Origin: Gimesia maris
GTDB lineage: Bacteria > Planctomycetota > Planctomycetia > Planctomycetales > Planctomycetaceae
DNA: 64,000 bases
NCBI RefSeq assembly: GCF_008298035.1
Contig: NZ_CP042910.1
Span: 2,929,001 to 2,993,000 of the forward strand
Reading direction: 5' to 3'
Shown here: positions 27,767 to 36,553 of the stretch, one piece after another
How positions within the stretch are numbered: position 1 is the first letter of the stretch
Layout of the letters: each line of letters starts with the position of its first letter
Notes under the pieces: model-generated
What the model saw: only the letters and a program-made list of their open reading frames with translations
The model's database searches: none
Told to the model about the DNA's origin: nothing
Position numbers and translations under genes: made by a program

Positions 27767-27794
27767 TTGACACTTTAGTGATTTGGATTACTAT
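27767..27794 (+). promoter_or_regulatory. Sigma-70-type promoter of the STAS gene
   Basis: TTGACA (27767-27772) and TACTAT (27789-27794) are separated by 16 bp. The predicted start near 27801 leaves a short leader before the STAS gene. Confidence 0.5.
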
Positions 27795-27828
27795 GTGTAG
27801 GTTCCTTTGATGTTCTCATCTGAATGCA

Positions 27829-28236
27829 GTGAGGGCTTTTACAAACGACGCTCTAGTTGACAGTTCAATTATGCCTGCTGATTATCCACCGGAAATAGTC
27901 AAAGAAGGTCAGGTCACTGTTGTGGCTTTGGGGCCTGAATATGAAAACCTGGACGAACCCAGGCTGGACGCCTTGACGGATGTGCTGTTGCAGGTTGCTG
28001 AGACTGCCTCTCCCCCCATCGTTGTTCTGGATCTCTCACACACCTCATTTTTTGGGTCTGCTTTTATCGAAGTGATTTTCCGGATGTGGAATCGTCTGAA
28101 TCACAGAGAAGGTGGAAAGTTTACGATTTGTGGTTTGAGTGAATACTGTACCGAGGTACTGGAAGTAACTCACCTTGATCAGCTTTGGGAAACTTTCGAT
28201 ACCAGAGACGCAGCAATCAAAGCGCTTAATCCTTGA
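27829..28236 (+). CDS. STAS-domain protein, anti-sigma-factor-antagonist-like
   Basis: 135 residues from GTG 27829; an ATG at 27871 (MPADYPPE) is an alternative and neither has a clear ribosome binding site. Residues about 30-120 follow the STAS fold: VTVVAL, VVLDLSHTSFFGSAFIEVI (the loop normally carrying the phosphorylatable Ser), FTICGLSEYCTEVLEVTHL. No partner anti-sigma kinase or PP2C phosphatase is in the window. It probably acts in a partner-switching pathway in the cytoplasm. Its position next to the fourth pilin promoter is noted but not proof of a link. Confidence 0.78.
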   Translation: MRAFTNDALVDSSIMPADYPPEIVKEGQVTVVALGPEYENLDEPRLDALTDVLLQVAETASPPIVVLDLSHTSFFGSAFIEVIFRMWNRLNHREGGKFTICGLSEYCTEVLEVTHLDQLWETFDTRDAAIKALNP

Positions 28237-28300
28237 ACCCCAGTTGTTCGCTGTCATCAGTCTCTCGAATGCTTCGCTGATGTAATCTTCTGGAAGCCTG

Positions 28301-28331
28301 GTTAACGCAAGTGTTTCTGATTGTTAACACT
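28301..28331 (+). promoter_or_regulatory. Candidate enhancer site upstream of pilin 4
   Basis: AGTGTT (28310-28315) and AACACT (28326-28331) form an inverted repeat with 10 nt between, overlapping the palindrome TGTTAACA (28322-28329). GTTAAC occurs again at 28301-28306. The same palindrome and half-sites occur upstream of pilin 1 (15042-15067). It lies about 150 bp before the -24 element. Confidence 0.5.
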
Positions 28332-28477
28332 ATTGCATTCCATTGCCTCTCTTTCTTATCAGATTCGGACGCGTACTGATTTCGACGTGAGCCGTATGTT
28401 GACCGGTTACAGGCTGTTTTCAGCGGTTTCGGTCAGCTCAGCGTGCTCTGCTTGTAGAATCGCGAGATTTCGAATGA

Positions 28478-28496
28478 TTGGTACAGGTTGTGCATA
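28478..28496 (+). promoter_or_regulatory. Candidate sigma-54 promoter of pilin 4
   Basis: TGGTAC (28479-28484) and GTGCA (28490-28494): GG at 28480-28481 and GC at 28492-28493 are 10 nt apart. The predicted start near 28505 excludes translation from codons upstream of it and supports the GTG or ATG starts at 28544 or 28529. Confidence 0.55.
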
Positions 28497-28543
28497 GATC
28501 ATTGCCAGAGGATTTTCTATCTGGACATATGAAAGGGAGACCT

Positions 28544-28732
28544 GTGTTTCAAAAAATTAAAACACAAACCAGACGATGGAAGAAAAAGGTTCGTGGTGCT
28601 GTGTTTGTTGAATATCTGCTGCTACTCACCATTATTGGAATTGGGGCCATCGCAGGTCTTACTACGTTGCGTAGTGCTTTAATCAATGAACTTATGGATC
28701 TTGCCAACGCAATCAATGCTATTAATTCATAG
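28544..28732 (+). CDS. Canonical Flp-type pilin 4
   Basis: 62 residues from GTG 28544 (AGGGAG 4 nt upstream); ATG 28529 would add five residues. The basic leader ends in Gly18, followed by AVFVEY, giving the classical Flp cleavage pattern with Glu at +5 and Tyr at +6, then one hydrophobic helix and a short tail (LMDLANAINAINS). The length is that of typical Flp subunits. It shares GLTTLR and the EL-DLA-AI pattern with pilins 1-3 of the main cluster about 12 kb away. It is monocistronic, with its own sigma-54-type promoter and a strong terminator. It may be the major pilin or an alternative subunit. Confidence 0.85.
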   Translation: MFQKIKTQTRRWKKKVRGAVFVEYLLLLTIIGIGAIAGLTTLRSALINELMDLANAINAINS

Positions 28733-28767
28733 AACTGAATGCGGTAATGTTTATTAAGTAATGAAAT

Positions 28768-28797
28768 GGCCCGGGCTAACAGTCCGGGCCTTTTTTA
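28768..28797 (+). terminator. Rho-independent terminator of pilin 4
   Basis: GGCCCGG (28768-28774) pairs with CCGGGCC (28784-28790), followed by TTTTTTATTT. Confidence 0.93.
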
Positions 28798-28848
28798 TTT
28801 GTGTATTCTGTTTATATTCCTGTGTTTTCCCTTTTTAGTGTAAAAAGA

Positions 28849-28878
28849 TTGAAACAAATGGAATGAATCGAATATAAT
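28849..28878 (+). promoter_or_regulatory. Sigma-70-type promoter
   Basis: TTGAAA (28849-28854) and a perfect TATAAT (28873-28878) with an 18-bp spacer, 62 bp upstream of the following exported-protein gene. Confidence 0.65.
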
Positions 28879-28940
28879 AAGTACGATGAATATACAACCA
28901 GTGGTTGTTCTCTATTAAATGGATCGAATGAGGCAGCATC

Positions 28941-29540
28941 ATGAAACGATTACTGATATTAGCCATTGTGATGGGCGGGTTTTATATAACCATGACCGGA
29001 TTCAGTTCTGCGGATCAGAAGCCCGAAGTTCCGGTAGCTCAGAGACAGGTCAGAGATACATATCCCCAGGATTCGGATTACCGGGATTATGATCGTGATG
29101 ATTTAAAGACAGGTCTGGTCAGAGCTTTCTACGACGCACTGGGGGCTGTTGAAAATCAGCACAAAGAGAATGGTGACATTGAGAACAATGGATTAGGCAC
29201 AAATGAAAGAAATAATAATGCTTTCGAAAACAGAGGTTTGATCCAACGGCAGAAATATATCGGACCTGATGGGAAAGAGCATACCGCGTTCGAAGAAGCA
29301 CGTCGGACGATCTACCAGGCTGATCGCATTCTGGCACGAATCAAAGCCGAAAACAAAGTGGCCTTACAAAAGCTTCGGCATCCACCTCGTCGAATTCTCC
29401 CTGGACACGCTCCGGCTCCCAAGGTGAAAGAATTAACTTTAAAACAGAAAATTGAAGTTCAGGAAAAGCAGGTTCAGCAGCAACAGCGAAAACTCCAGGC
29501 ATTGAAACAGCAACTGGTAAACAGTCCTGAGACAAATTAA
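28941..29540 (+). CDS. Small exported coiled-coil protein of unknown function
   Basis: 199 residues. The signal peptide (residues 1-24, cleavage near FSSA/DQ) is clear. Residues 40-110 are Asp/Asn/Arg-rich (DSDYRDYDRDDLKTG, NNGLGTNERNNNAF). Residues about 165-195 form a Gln/Lys-rich coiled coil (KQKIEVQEKQVQQQQRKLQ). No enzymatic motif. Its own sigma-70 promoter is visible, and it ends at a terminator shared with the convergent PQQ gene. Presumed periplasmic or envelope structural protein; not recognised. Confidence 0.75.
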   Translation: MKRLLILAIVMGGFYITMTGFSSADQKPEVPVAQRQVRDTYPQDSDYRDYDRDDLKTGLVRAFYDALGAVENQHKENGDIENNGLGTNERNNNAFENRGLIQRQKYIGPDGKEHTAFEEARRTIYQADRILARIKAENKVALQKLRHPPRRILPGHAPAPKVKELTLKQKIEVQEKQVQQQQRKLQALKQQLVNSPETN

Positions 29541-29564
29541 CCTGTTTGAAAGACCAGACTCTTA

Positions 29565-29604
29565 AGCCGTGACAGAAGTTTTGCTTCTGCACGGCTATTT
29601 TTTT
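29565..29604. terminator. Terminator overlapping the 3' end of the convergent PQQ gene
   Basis: AGCCGTG/CACGGCT and CAGAAG/CTTCTG form an interrupted stem followed by ATTTTTTTT on +. The T-run lies inside the last codons (Lys-Lys-stop) of the minus-strand gene ending at 29595, so coding sequence and terminator are shared. Confidence 0.85.
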
Positions 29605-31034
29605 TGGAGATCGAGGCAGATCAGCCTTTTCTCATCACGCAGATAGAGTCGGCGATTAGCCAGCGCAGGGTGAGCCCAGGCTTTGAAACTGAGCAACCCG
29701 GTCAGTTTCCCTTTCTCACGGTATTCTGTGGGATTGGCTTCCACGAGAATCAGTGTCCCCTGCTCTGTGAGGCAGATCAGATGGCCCTCTGCGGCGATCT
29801 GCGTACATTTTCCGACACGTCGTGTCTGCCATTGAATCTTTCCCCGCTGCATATCCAGACAGCGATAGGTGACGGCCGCCAGATCTCCATGTGGTCCGTA
29901 AATATAGCCGTCATTGATCATACTGGTTGCAAACTGGTTCTGCAGTGAAAGGCTTTTCCATTGCGAGATGGGACGGATTTCTTCATTCTGTCGAAATAAG
30001 GCGAACCGCATGCAGCCTGTACCATACGCAGAAGAGATAAAAAGTGATTCATCATTCCAGACGGGAGTTGCGCAGTTGCAGTTGTATTTATTTCCCCAGA
30101 CAATGCGCCAGAGCAGACTTCCCTCTGCCGGGTTCAGTGAGAGGATTGATGATCCGGTCGGTACGATAATCTGTCTCTGATCAAGCGTATCAATTACGAT
30201 GGGAGAACCATATCCGGGTGGATCATTGCCTGCGCCCCAGACCAGCTTTCCGGTATCTTTATTGATTGCTATTACGGAATTATTGTTGTTTCCACCAGGC
30301 TGGAGGATAACCAGGTCTCCTTCGATTAAAGGGGAGGCAGACATACCCCAGTAATATAAAGTCTGTTCTTCCTGTCGTGGCGCTCCGCTGATCTGAAAAA
30401 TATTGACTTTCCAGAGAACCTTGCCTGATTTGGCATTCAGACAAAGTAAATCGCCCGCAGGTAGCAGGCAGTATAGTTTGCCCGCATGGTATGTGGGGGT
30501 CGACCGCGGGCCACTTGCCTGTTTCTGATGATCGATATAGGTCGGAGCTGCCTCTGTGGTCCAGAGTTTTTTACCGGACCGGGCATCGAAGCAGACCACA
30601 AAATCCTTTGTCAGATGCGTCGCCATGGTCCAGAGCCGACCCTCGGCGATGACCATTGATGAATAGCCCCCTCCCAGTGGGACCCGCCATAAAACGGCTG
30701 GTTTATGTACATTCCAGTTCAGATTCAGACCTGTTTCGTCGGAAATTCCATTTCGGTGATTTCCCAGAAAGGAAGTCCAGCGGTTCGCCTCTGTCTTTAA
30801 ATCGGATGGTTCATCGGGATCAGAGGTTTTGTCTGCAGTTTTAGCGATCCCAGGGGTGATCACAGGTAGCTGCCCCTGTACGAGGCTGGAAGACAGGATG
30901 AGTACCAGCAGTAAGACAAAGGTATGAGTCAGAACCATCTGGCGGTAGAACGTCTTTATGTCTCTCTTTGTTTCAGGCCAAACCATCTTGATCAATCCGT
31001 TAAAATGAAGCAATTCCGCTGAGTTGAAATCCAT
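29595..31034 (-). CDS. Exported PQQ-type beta-propeller protein
   Basis: 479 residues from ATG 31034; in-frame ATGs at 30986 and 30938 would place the signal sequence (TFVLLLVLILSSSLVQG) nearer the start, and I cannot decide between them. The rest is a propeller with blades marked by CFDARSGKKLWTTEA, LNAKSGKVLWKVN, INKDTGKLVWGAG and LNPAEGSLLWRIV. The opening WTSFLGNHRNGISDETGL is typical of planctomycete outer-membrane-biogenesis-BamB-like annotations. It resembles the protein at 32905-34467 in blade order and in the opening motif, so the two are probably paralogues. No catalytic residues seen. It lies just downstream of ridA on the same strand. Confidence 0.88.
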   Translation of the reverse strand: MDFNSAELLHFNGLIKMVWPETKRDIKTFYRQMVLTHTFVLLLVLILSSSLVQGQLPVITPGIAKTADKTSDPDEPSDLKTEANRWTSFLGNHRNGISDETGLNLNWNVHKPAVLWRVPLGGGYSSMVIAEGRLWTMATHLTKDFVVCFDARSGKKLWTTEAAPTYIDHQKQASGPRSTPTYHAGKLYCLLPAGDLLCLNAKSGKVLWKVNIFQISGAPRQEEQTLYYWGMSASPLIEGDLVILQPGGNNNNSVIAINKDTGKLVWGAGNDPPGYGSPIVIDTLDQRQIIVPTGSSILSLNPAEGSLLWRIVWGNKYNCNCATPVWNDESLFISSAYGTGCMRFALFRQNEEIRPISQWKSLSLQNQFATSMINDGYIYGPHGDLAAVTYRCLDMQRGKIQWQTRRVGKCTQIAAEGHLICLTEQGTLILVEANPTEYREKGKLTGLLSFKAWAHPALANRRLYLRDEKRLICLDLQKK

Positions 31035-31051
31035 TTTCTTCAGCTGGCCGA

Positions 31052-31516
31052 TTATTCAACCTCTACCCAGAGTGCCAGCTGAACGGCTGCGTTCAATGGC
31101 ATTTCTGAAATCCCCAGCGCCACACGCGTATGTTTGCCTTGATCACCGAAAATATCAGTTAACATTTGCGATGCGGCATTCAGCACATAAGGTTGCCGAT
31201 CAAATCCAGGTGCAGAATGCACGTATCCTTCCAGACGGATCACCCGTTTGATCTTTGAAAGTTCACCGATGACCGTTTTGATTTGTGCCAATGCATTGAG
31301 CAGACAGATGCTGGCGGCATTGGAGCCATCGTCTTCATGCAGGTGATCGCCCACTTTTCCCTTGAACATCAATTCGCTGCCGATGAATGGCAACTGGCCG
31401 CTGGTAACAATGACATTTCCAAACTGGGTGGCGGGAATGTATGATCCTACCGCCTGAGGAGGAGAAGGCAGTGTGTGCCCCAGTTCCATGATGCGCGATT
31501 CGGGGGTCTGGCTCAT
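31052..31516 (-). CDS. RidA family protein (YjgF/YER057c/UK114)
   Basis: 154 residues, with GAGGA about 10 nt before the ATG. It has the chorismate-mutase-like RidA fold: FGNVIVTSGQLPFIG near the N-terminus and HTRVALGISEMPLNAAVQLALWVEV at the end. The Arg in this C-terminal motif matches the substrate-binding Arg of deaminase-active RidA. Family members hydrolyse reactive enamine/imine intermediates in the cytoplasm. The length and DGSNAASICLLNALAQIK segment fit the longer RidA subgroup. It is 17 bp upstream of the PQQ gene on the same strand, so probably co-transcribed, without an obvious functional link. Confidence 0.9.
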   Translation of the reverse strand: MSQTPESRIMELGHTLPSPPQAVGSYIPATQFGNVIVTSGQLPFIGSELMFKGKVGDHLHEDDGSNAASICLLNALAQIKTVIGELSKIKRVIRLEGYVHSAPGFDRQPYVLNAASQMLTDIFGDQGKHTRVALGISEMPLNAAVQLALWVEVE

Positions 31517-31683
31517 TGTGAGTAAAGTCCTCTGAAGGTGAATGTGATGTTATCAACTGCTTTCGCAGTCATCCCTGCAGTGGAATCATAACATATCCTA
31601 AGCCATCCCGACCAGCAGAAGTTATGGGGAATCGACCGATATTCCCGTCGATATTGTGAACTGGTTCAACAGAAATCGAAGAC

Positions 31684-32718
31684 ATGAATTCAGAAAATCC
31701 GGATCGTCAGGAGCATCAAAGTGGAGTATCTCCCAGACGCAGGTGGCGAAAATCGATTCAGGTCTGGCTGATGAAAGTATTGGTCCTGCTGATTTCCATC
31801 TTCTGGTGCCTGGCCATCTCCATTCGATTTACAGTCCGAGATTCGAGCAGTGTCATTTCGACGTTGATCTTTTACATGTCGCCTTTAATTCTGTTGAGCC
31901 TGGGGGCGTTCGTCGTATTTGTGCTGGCCTGGAAAGTTCAATGGCGGCGGATTGCTGTGATCTGGTTACTACTCTCGATCCTGACCGGAACCTGGTGCTG
32001 GAAGACACAATTTCAAAACGGTACAAATGCGAACAGAGTATCAAAACAGGATCAGTCGACGAAACGGGTTCTGTTCTGGAATATTGGTGATCGGCTCTGG
32101 GGACTGGAACATGCCATCAATGAAATGCGTCACCTGGATCCGGATCTGATCGGCCTGGTCGAAGCGGGCGCTGATTCTGCTGAAATGAAGCAATTCTGGA
32201 AACAGACATGTCCGGATCATCCCTATCAGGTTGTACAGAATGGATTCGTTTTCCTGTCACGTCTTCCGATAGAAGATACTTCAGCTGGCAGACTGGCGGA
32301 TATGGGGCAGTATCTGAAATTCAGTCTGCAGTCTGATCATCCAGACGTCAGAGCTCCCGCTGTTTTCCTTGTGGATATCTACAGTAAAGTCCTGAAATCA
32401 AGAAAAGCGGCTCTTGAAGAACTGGCAGATCAGGCATCACAACTGAATCAGCAACCAGTTCTGGTTTTGGGGGACTTTAATACCCCCGGGGATTCAGTGC
32501 ACTTTGACCCGCTGAGAAAGAATTTCAAGAACAGCCTGGAAATCGCCGGCGACGGATACCTGGCGACCTGGCCATTGCCTGTACCGGTCCTGGATCTGGA
32601 TGGGATCTGGACGAATGAATTCATTGAACTGTATCACGCGGAGAATCGCTGGACGTGGGTTTCTGATCATCGCCCGGTGTGCATTGAAATGTCTTTCAAG
32701 CTGCCAGCTGAGAAATGA
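31684..32718 (+). CDS. Membrane-anchored endonuclease/exonuclease/phosphatase-fold protein
   Basis: 344 residues. Three transmembrane helices occupy about residues 30-110 (VLVLLISIFWCLAI, FYMSPLILLSLGAFVVFVL, IAVIWLLLSILTGTWCW). The C-terminal domain is of the EEP family: VLFWNIGD, DLIGLVEAG (metal Glu), VLVLGDFNTPGDS (Asp-x-Asn) and WVSDHRPVCIEM (terminal Asp-His). It resembles YafD-type membrane EEP proteins and is probably an extracytoplasmic phosphodiesterase or phosphatase. The nearest gene downstream in the same direction is a PQQ protein after a 186-bp gap. Confidence 0.87.
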   Translation: MNSENPDRQEHQSGVSPRRRWRKSIQVWLMKVLVLLISIFWCLAISIRFTVRDSSSVISTLIFYMSPLILLSLGAFVVFVLAWKVQWRRIAVIWLLLSILTGTWCWKTQFQNGTNANRVSKQDQSTKRVLFWNIGDRLWGLEHAINEMRHLDPDLIGLVEAGADSAEMKQFWKQTCPDHPYQVVQNGFVFLSRLPIEDTSAGRLADMGQYLKFSLQSDHPDVRAPAVFLVDIYSKVLKSRKAALEELADQASQLNQQPVLVLGDFNTPGDSVHFDPLRKNFKNSLEIAGDGYLATWPLPVPVLDLDGIWTNEFIELYHAENRWTWVSDHRPVCIEMSFKLPAEK

Positions 32719-32904
32719 GACATTCATCGATGCCGGATACTGTAATTCTCCCAGTCGTGAATGGTCGGGAAAGGTTTTCAATCTTCGACAATTCCGGTTT
32801 CCAGCTTCATACTGTGGGTGAATCGCAGTATAATCGAAGCCTGTTTGCTGATTACCAAACTTCAGAACCTGTCATCTGGTGACACCGAATCAGAAGGAAT
32901 TCTC

Positions 32905-34467
32905 ATGCGATCTATCAGTCGATTGAGCGTGTTGTTATGTCTGTTGACGATCAGCTTCGGCAGCAGAGTCGAGGCGGCAATCTTCAGCGGAGAAATCAAA
33001 TCTGTTTCTGCAGAACAGAAACAGGTCGTCGTTAAAACAACGGGGGGAAAAGAAAAGAGTTTTCAGATTCCCGCAGACGTGCCTGTCACGTTCAATGGAA
33101 AACCCGCAGAATTTGGTCAGTTTGAAATCGGTCAGCGCGCTACAATCTTCACTTCTTCGAAGGGGGAGATTACCCGTTTTTCGGTTCGGGACGCTGTGAT
33201 AAAAAAAAAGAGTGAGCCTGTCGGCCGTTCGAAAAAAAATATGAAGGAACGCAAGAGCACTTCAATTTCGGATGCGACTCCTGCCGCACAGGGATGGACG
33301 CAGTTCCGCGGTCCTGATCGACGAAATATTTCCTATGAAACCGGCTTGAGTAAGGATTGGAATCAGAATCCTCCCAAACTGTTATGGACCGCACGAGGTT
33401 TAGGCGAAGGTTATTCCTCGGTTTCTCTGAGTGGAAACCTGGTGTTTACGATGGGAACAAAGGCGAACGAAGAAACGGTGATGGCCATTGACGTCAACAC
33501 TGGTGAAATCGTCTGGTCACAAGCAAATGGACCCGTATTTAATAACAATCAAGGCAACGGACCCCGCTCAACTCCGACCATCGAAGGCGATCGACTGTAT
33601 GCGTTGGGGGCTAATGGAAACCTGGTTTGCTTATCCACCAAAGATGGCAATCTGGAATGGAGCAAAAACATCCTCCAGGAGTTCAACGCACGCAATATTG
33701 TCTGGGGGATCAGCGAATCACCATTGATTGACGGAGATCAGCTGATCTGTACCCCGGGGGGACAAGGGGCAACCATGGTTGCCTTGAAGAAACAGGATGG
33801 CAGTCTTATCTGGAAATCGGATGTGCCCGGAAATCCACAGGCGGGATATGCCTCTGCCATTACTATTAATACAGGTGGAATCAGGCAGTATGTGAATTTC
33901 ACACATGCCGGTGTGATGGGAATTGAATCGACCACTGGCAGACCTTTGTGGGGCAATGACAGGGCGGCGAATAAAACAGCAAACTGCTCTGCCCCGGTGT
34001 TCTATGCAGAGAAGAATTCGATCTTTTACGCTTCCGGATACGGAACCGGTGGAGCCCTGCTCCAGTTGTCGGCGGCTCAGAATGGTGTGAATGCGCAGTT
34101 GGCGTATTTCATTCCCGAGATGAAGAATCATCATGGCGGCATGGTGGAAGTGGATGGCTTTCTGTATGGCTCAAGTGATCCGGGTGTGCTGACTTGTATC
34201 AATCTTGCTAATGGACAGGCTGCCTGGCAGAATCGTTCTGTGGGAAAAGGCGCGCTGACCTGTGCAGACGGGCATCTCTACTTGCGAAGCGAAAAAGGCC
34301 CAGTGGCGCTGGTGGAAGTCAATCCGAAAGGCTACGTAGAAAAGGGCCGCTTTAACCAGCCGGATCGCAGTGGAAATATGGCCTGGCCTCACCCGGTCGT
34401 CGTTGATGGCAAACTGTTTTTGCGCGATCAGGATATTCTGTTATGCTATGACGTCCGTAACAGATAA
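32905..34467 (+). CDS. Exported PQQ-type beta-propeller protein with N-terminal small domain
   Basis: 520 residues from ATG 32905, which has AAGGA upstream and begins directly with a signal peptide (LSVLLCLLTISFGSRVEAA); the frame is open further upstream. Residues 24-105 form a small beta-rich domain (GEIKSVSAEQKQVVVKTTGG, VPVTFNGKPAEFGQFEIG). A basic linker with KSEPVGRSKKNMKERKS leads to the propeller (QFRGPDRRNISYETGL; IDVNTGEIVW; STKDGNLEWSKN; KQDGSLIWKSD). Paralogous to 29595-31034. A short gap of 114 bp separates it from the sulfatase gene. Confidence 0.88.
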   Translation: MRSISRLSVLLCLLTISFGSRVEAAIFSGEIKSVSAEQKQVVVKTTGGKEKSFQIPADVPVTFNGKPAEFGQFEIGQRATIFTSSKGEITRFSVRDAVIKKKSEPVGRSKKNMKERKSTSISDATPAAQGWTQFRGPDRRNISYETGLSKDWNQNPPKLLWTARGLGEGYSSVSLSGNLVFTMGTKANEETVMAIDVNTGEIVWSQANGPVFNNNQGNGPRSTPTIEGDRLYALGANGNLVCLSTKDGNLEWSKNILQEFNARNIVWGISESPLIDGDQLICTPGGQGATMVALKKQDGSLIWKSDVPGNPQAGYASAITINTGGIRQYVNFTHAGVMGIESTTGRPLWGNDRAANKTANCSAPVFYAEKNSIFYASGYGTGGALLQLSAAQNGVNAQLAYFIPEMKNHHGGMVEVDGFLYGSSDPGVLTCINLANGQAAWQNRSVGKGALTCADGHLYLRSEKGPVALVEVNPKGYVEKGRFNQPDRSGNMAWPHPVVVDGKLFLRDQDILLCYDVRNR

Positions 34468-34581
34468 TGCGGTTTTTCGATTGATCAGTAACACTCCGTT
34501 TACGAGTCACTTCCCATGCGACACTCTCTGGGAGCTCGGGCAGCGAGGTTCTTTACAACTTTTGATTTGAAAGAAATAGAT

Positions 34582-36495
34582 ATGCGGTTTCGAAGTGCTC
34601 TGTTGAATCAGTTTACATGGATATGGTTCTGTCTGTTTATTGTTTGCAGTGGTGTGACTTCGATCAGCCTTTCTGCCGCAGAATCAGAACCGGATCGTCC
34701 AAATATTTTATGGATCACAAGTGAAGACAATGGTCCCCATCTGGGCTGTTACGGAGATGAGTATGCGGATACTCCCCACATTGACGGTCTGGCTAAGAAA
34801 GGCATGATTTATCTGAACTGCTGGTCGACCGCGCCGGTTTGTGCTCCTGCAAGAACGACGCTGATTACCGGCATGTATCCGACCTGCCTGGGAGCCGAAC
34901 ACATGCGAAGTATGGTCAAGTTGCCTGAGAGTATCAAACTGTACCCACAGTACCTGAAGCAGGCTGGCTATTACTGCACGAATAACAGCAAGGAAGATTA
35001 CAATGTAGAAAAATCGGGTGAGGTCTGGGACCAGTCGAATGGAAAGGCGCACTGGAAGAATCGAAAGCAGGGACAGCCCTTTTTTGCTATTTTCAATCAC
35101 ACCATCAGTCATGAAAGTAAAATTCGCAATCGCCCGCATACGTTGATTCATGATCCCGCCAAAGTTCGGATCCCTGCTTACCATCCTGATACCCCCGAAG
35201 TCCGCCATGACTGGGCGCAGTATTATGATCGCATCACCGAAATGGATGCAAAGGTCGGCAAGAATCTCAAGGAACTGGCCGAAGCCGGGCTCACTGAAGA
35301 AACGATTATTTTCTACTATGGTGACCATGGTTCCGGGATGCCACGGAGTAAACGCTGGCCTTACAATTCAGGTTTACAGGTTCCCCTGGTGGTGTATGTT
35401 CCCCCGAAATTTCGCAAGCTGGCCCCCGCGGATTATCAGTCCCAGGGGAAAACAGATCGACTGGTAGGCTTTGTTGATTTTGCACCGACTGTCTTGAGTC
35501 TGGCCGGTATTAAACCACCTCAGCATATGCAGGGCGATGCCTTCATGGGGCAGTATGATACGAAGCCACAAGAGTATCTGTTTGGCTTTCGAGGCAGAAT
35601 GGATGAACGCTATGACCTGGTGCGATCAGTCCGTAATCAGCGTTACCTGTATATCAAGAACTATATGCCTCACAAAAAATATGGTCAGTACCTGAATTAC
35701 ATGTTCCAGACACCGACGACTCAAGTCTGGAAAAAAATGTATGATGCCGGTGAACTCAAGCCGCCCCAAACTTATTTCTGGGAGACGAAACCCGCTGAAG
35801 AACTGTACGACCTGCAGGCAGATCGGGACGAAGTCAACAATCTGGCTGACTCAGCAGAACATCAAGCGGTTCTAACAGAACTGAAGCAGGCACAGCACAA
35901 AAAGATACTGGCCATCAGAGATCTGGGTTTTCTGCCTGAAGCAGAGTTTCACAGCCTGGCTGATGGCGGGGCTCCCTATCTGGTTGGTCAGAACAAAGAG
36001 CTGTATCCACTCAAACAGATTTTGAAGATGGCTGACCTTGCATCATCGGGAAAGCCGTCAGGCGTGGGCCAGCTGATCAAAGGGCTCAGCAGCCAGAACG
36101 CAGCGATACGTTACTGGGCAGCAATGGGGCTGTTAATGCGTGGCGAACCAGCAGTTGCGCAGGCGCATGAGTCACTTCAAAAAGCTCTGGAAGATAATTC
36201 AAAATCGGTGCGTTGTATTGCTGCAGAGGCACTCGGGAAATATGGGACTCAGCAGGATGTTGACAATGCTGTCGATACTCTGATTTCATTATCAGATCAG
36301 AAAAAAGTAGGCGTCTATGTGGCCATGCTGGCATTAAATGGCCTGGATAAACTGGGTAGTGAAAAAGTGGCCCGGGTGCAGGACCAGATCGCAAAGCTGC
36401 CACTGAAGAATACTCAACTGGACCGACGGTTGCAGTCATACGTAGGCCGACTGGTAGAACGCCTGCAGGAACAGCAGGCTCAAGCTGCAGAGTAA
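34582..36495 (+). CDS. Exported sulfatase with C-terminal HEAT-like repeats
   Basis: 637 residues from ATG 34582; the frame extends upstream to 34516 but the signal peptide begins just after this ATG. The formylglycine motif is CAPAR at residues 87-91 in the context APVCAPARTTLITGMYP. The metal-binding start is NILWITSEDN (with Glu-Asp), and FYYGDHGSGMPRSKR carries the later metal Asp-His. This is the family S1 type, hydrolysing sulfate esters of glycans in the periplasm after activation by a formylglycine-generating enzyme, not in this window. Residues about 490-630 are helical repeats (AIRYWAAMGLLMRG, SVRCIAAEALGKYG), an unusual addition of HEAT type. Confidence 0.93.
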   Translation: MRFRSALLNQFTWIWFCLFIVCSGVTSISLSAAESEPDRPNILWITSEDNGPHLGCYGDEYADTPHIDGLAKKGMIYLNCWSTAPVCAPARTTLITGMYPTCLGAEHMRSMVKLPESIKLYPQYLKQAGYYCTNNSKEDYNVEKSGEVWDQSNGKAHWKNRKQGQPFFAIFNHTISHESKIRNRPHTLIHDPAKVRIPAYHPDTPEVRHDWAQYYDRITEMDAKVGKNLKELAEAGLTEETIIFYYGDHGSGMPRSKRWPYNSGLQVPLVVYVPPKFRKLAPADYQSQGKTDRLVGFVDFAPTVLSLAGIKPPQHMQGDAFMGQYDTKPQEYLFGFRGRMDERYDLVRSVRNQRYLYIKNYMPHKKYGQYLNYMFQTPTTQVWKKMYDAGELKPPQTYFWETKPAEELYDLQADRDEVNNLADSAEHQAVLTELKQAQHKKILAIRDLGFLPEAEFHSLADGGAPYLVGQNKELYPLKQILKMADLASSGKPSGVGQLIKGLSSQNAAIRYWAAMGLLMRGEPAVAQAHESLQKALEDNSKSVRCIAAEALGKYGTQQDVDNAVDTLISLSDQKKVGVYVAMLALNGLDKLGSEKVARVQDQIAKLPLKNTQLDRRLQSYVGRLVERLQEQQAQAAE

Positions 36496-36506
36496 TAACA
36501 TGCAAG

Positions 36507-36545
36507 GGAGCGTAAATCCGGTTGTCGTATTTACGCTCCTCTTTG
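36507..36545. terminator. Terminator between convergent sulfatase and ileS
   Basis: GGAGCGTAAAT (36507-36517) pairs with ATTTACGCTCC (36529-36539), followed by TCTTTG on +. The 11-bp stem is symmetrical and may serve both genes. Confidence 0.75.
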
Positions 36546-36553
36546 TATTCGGA

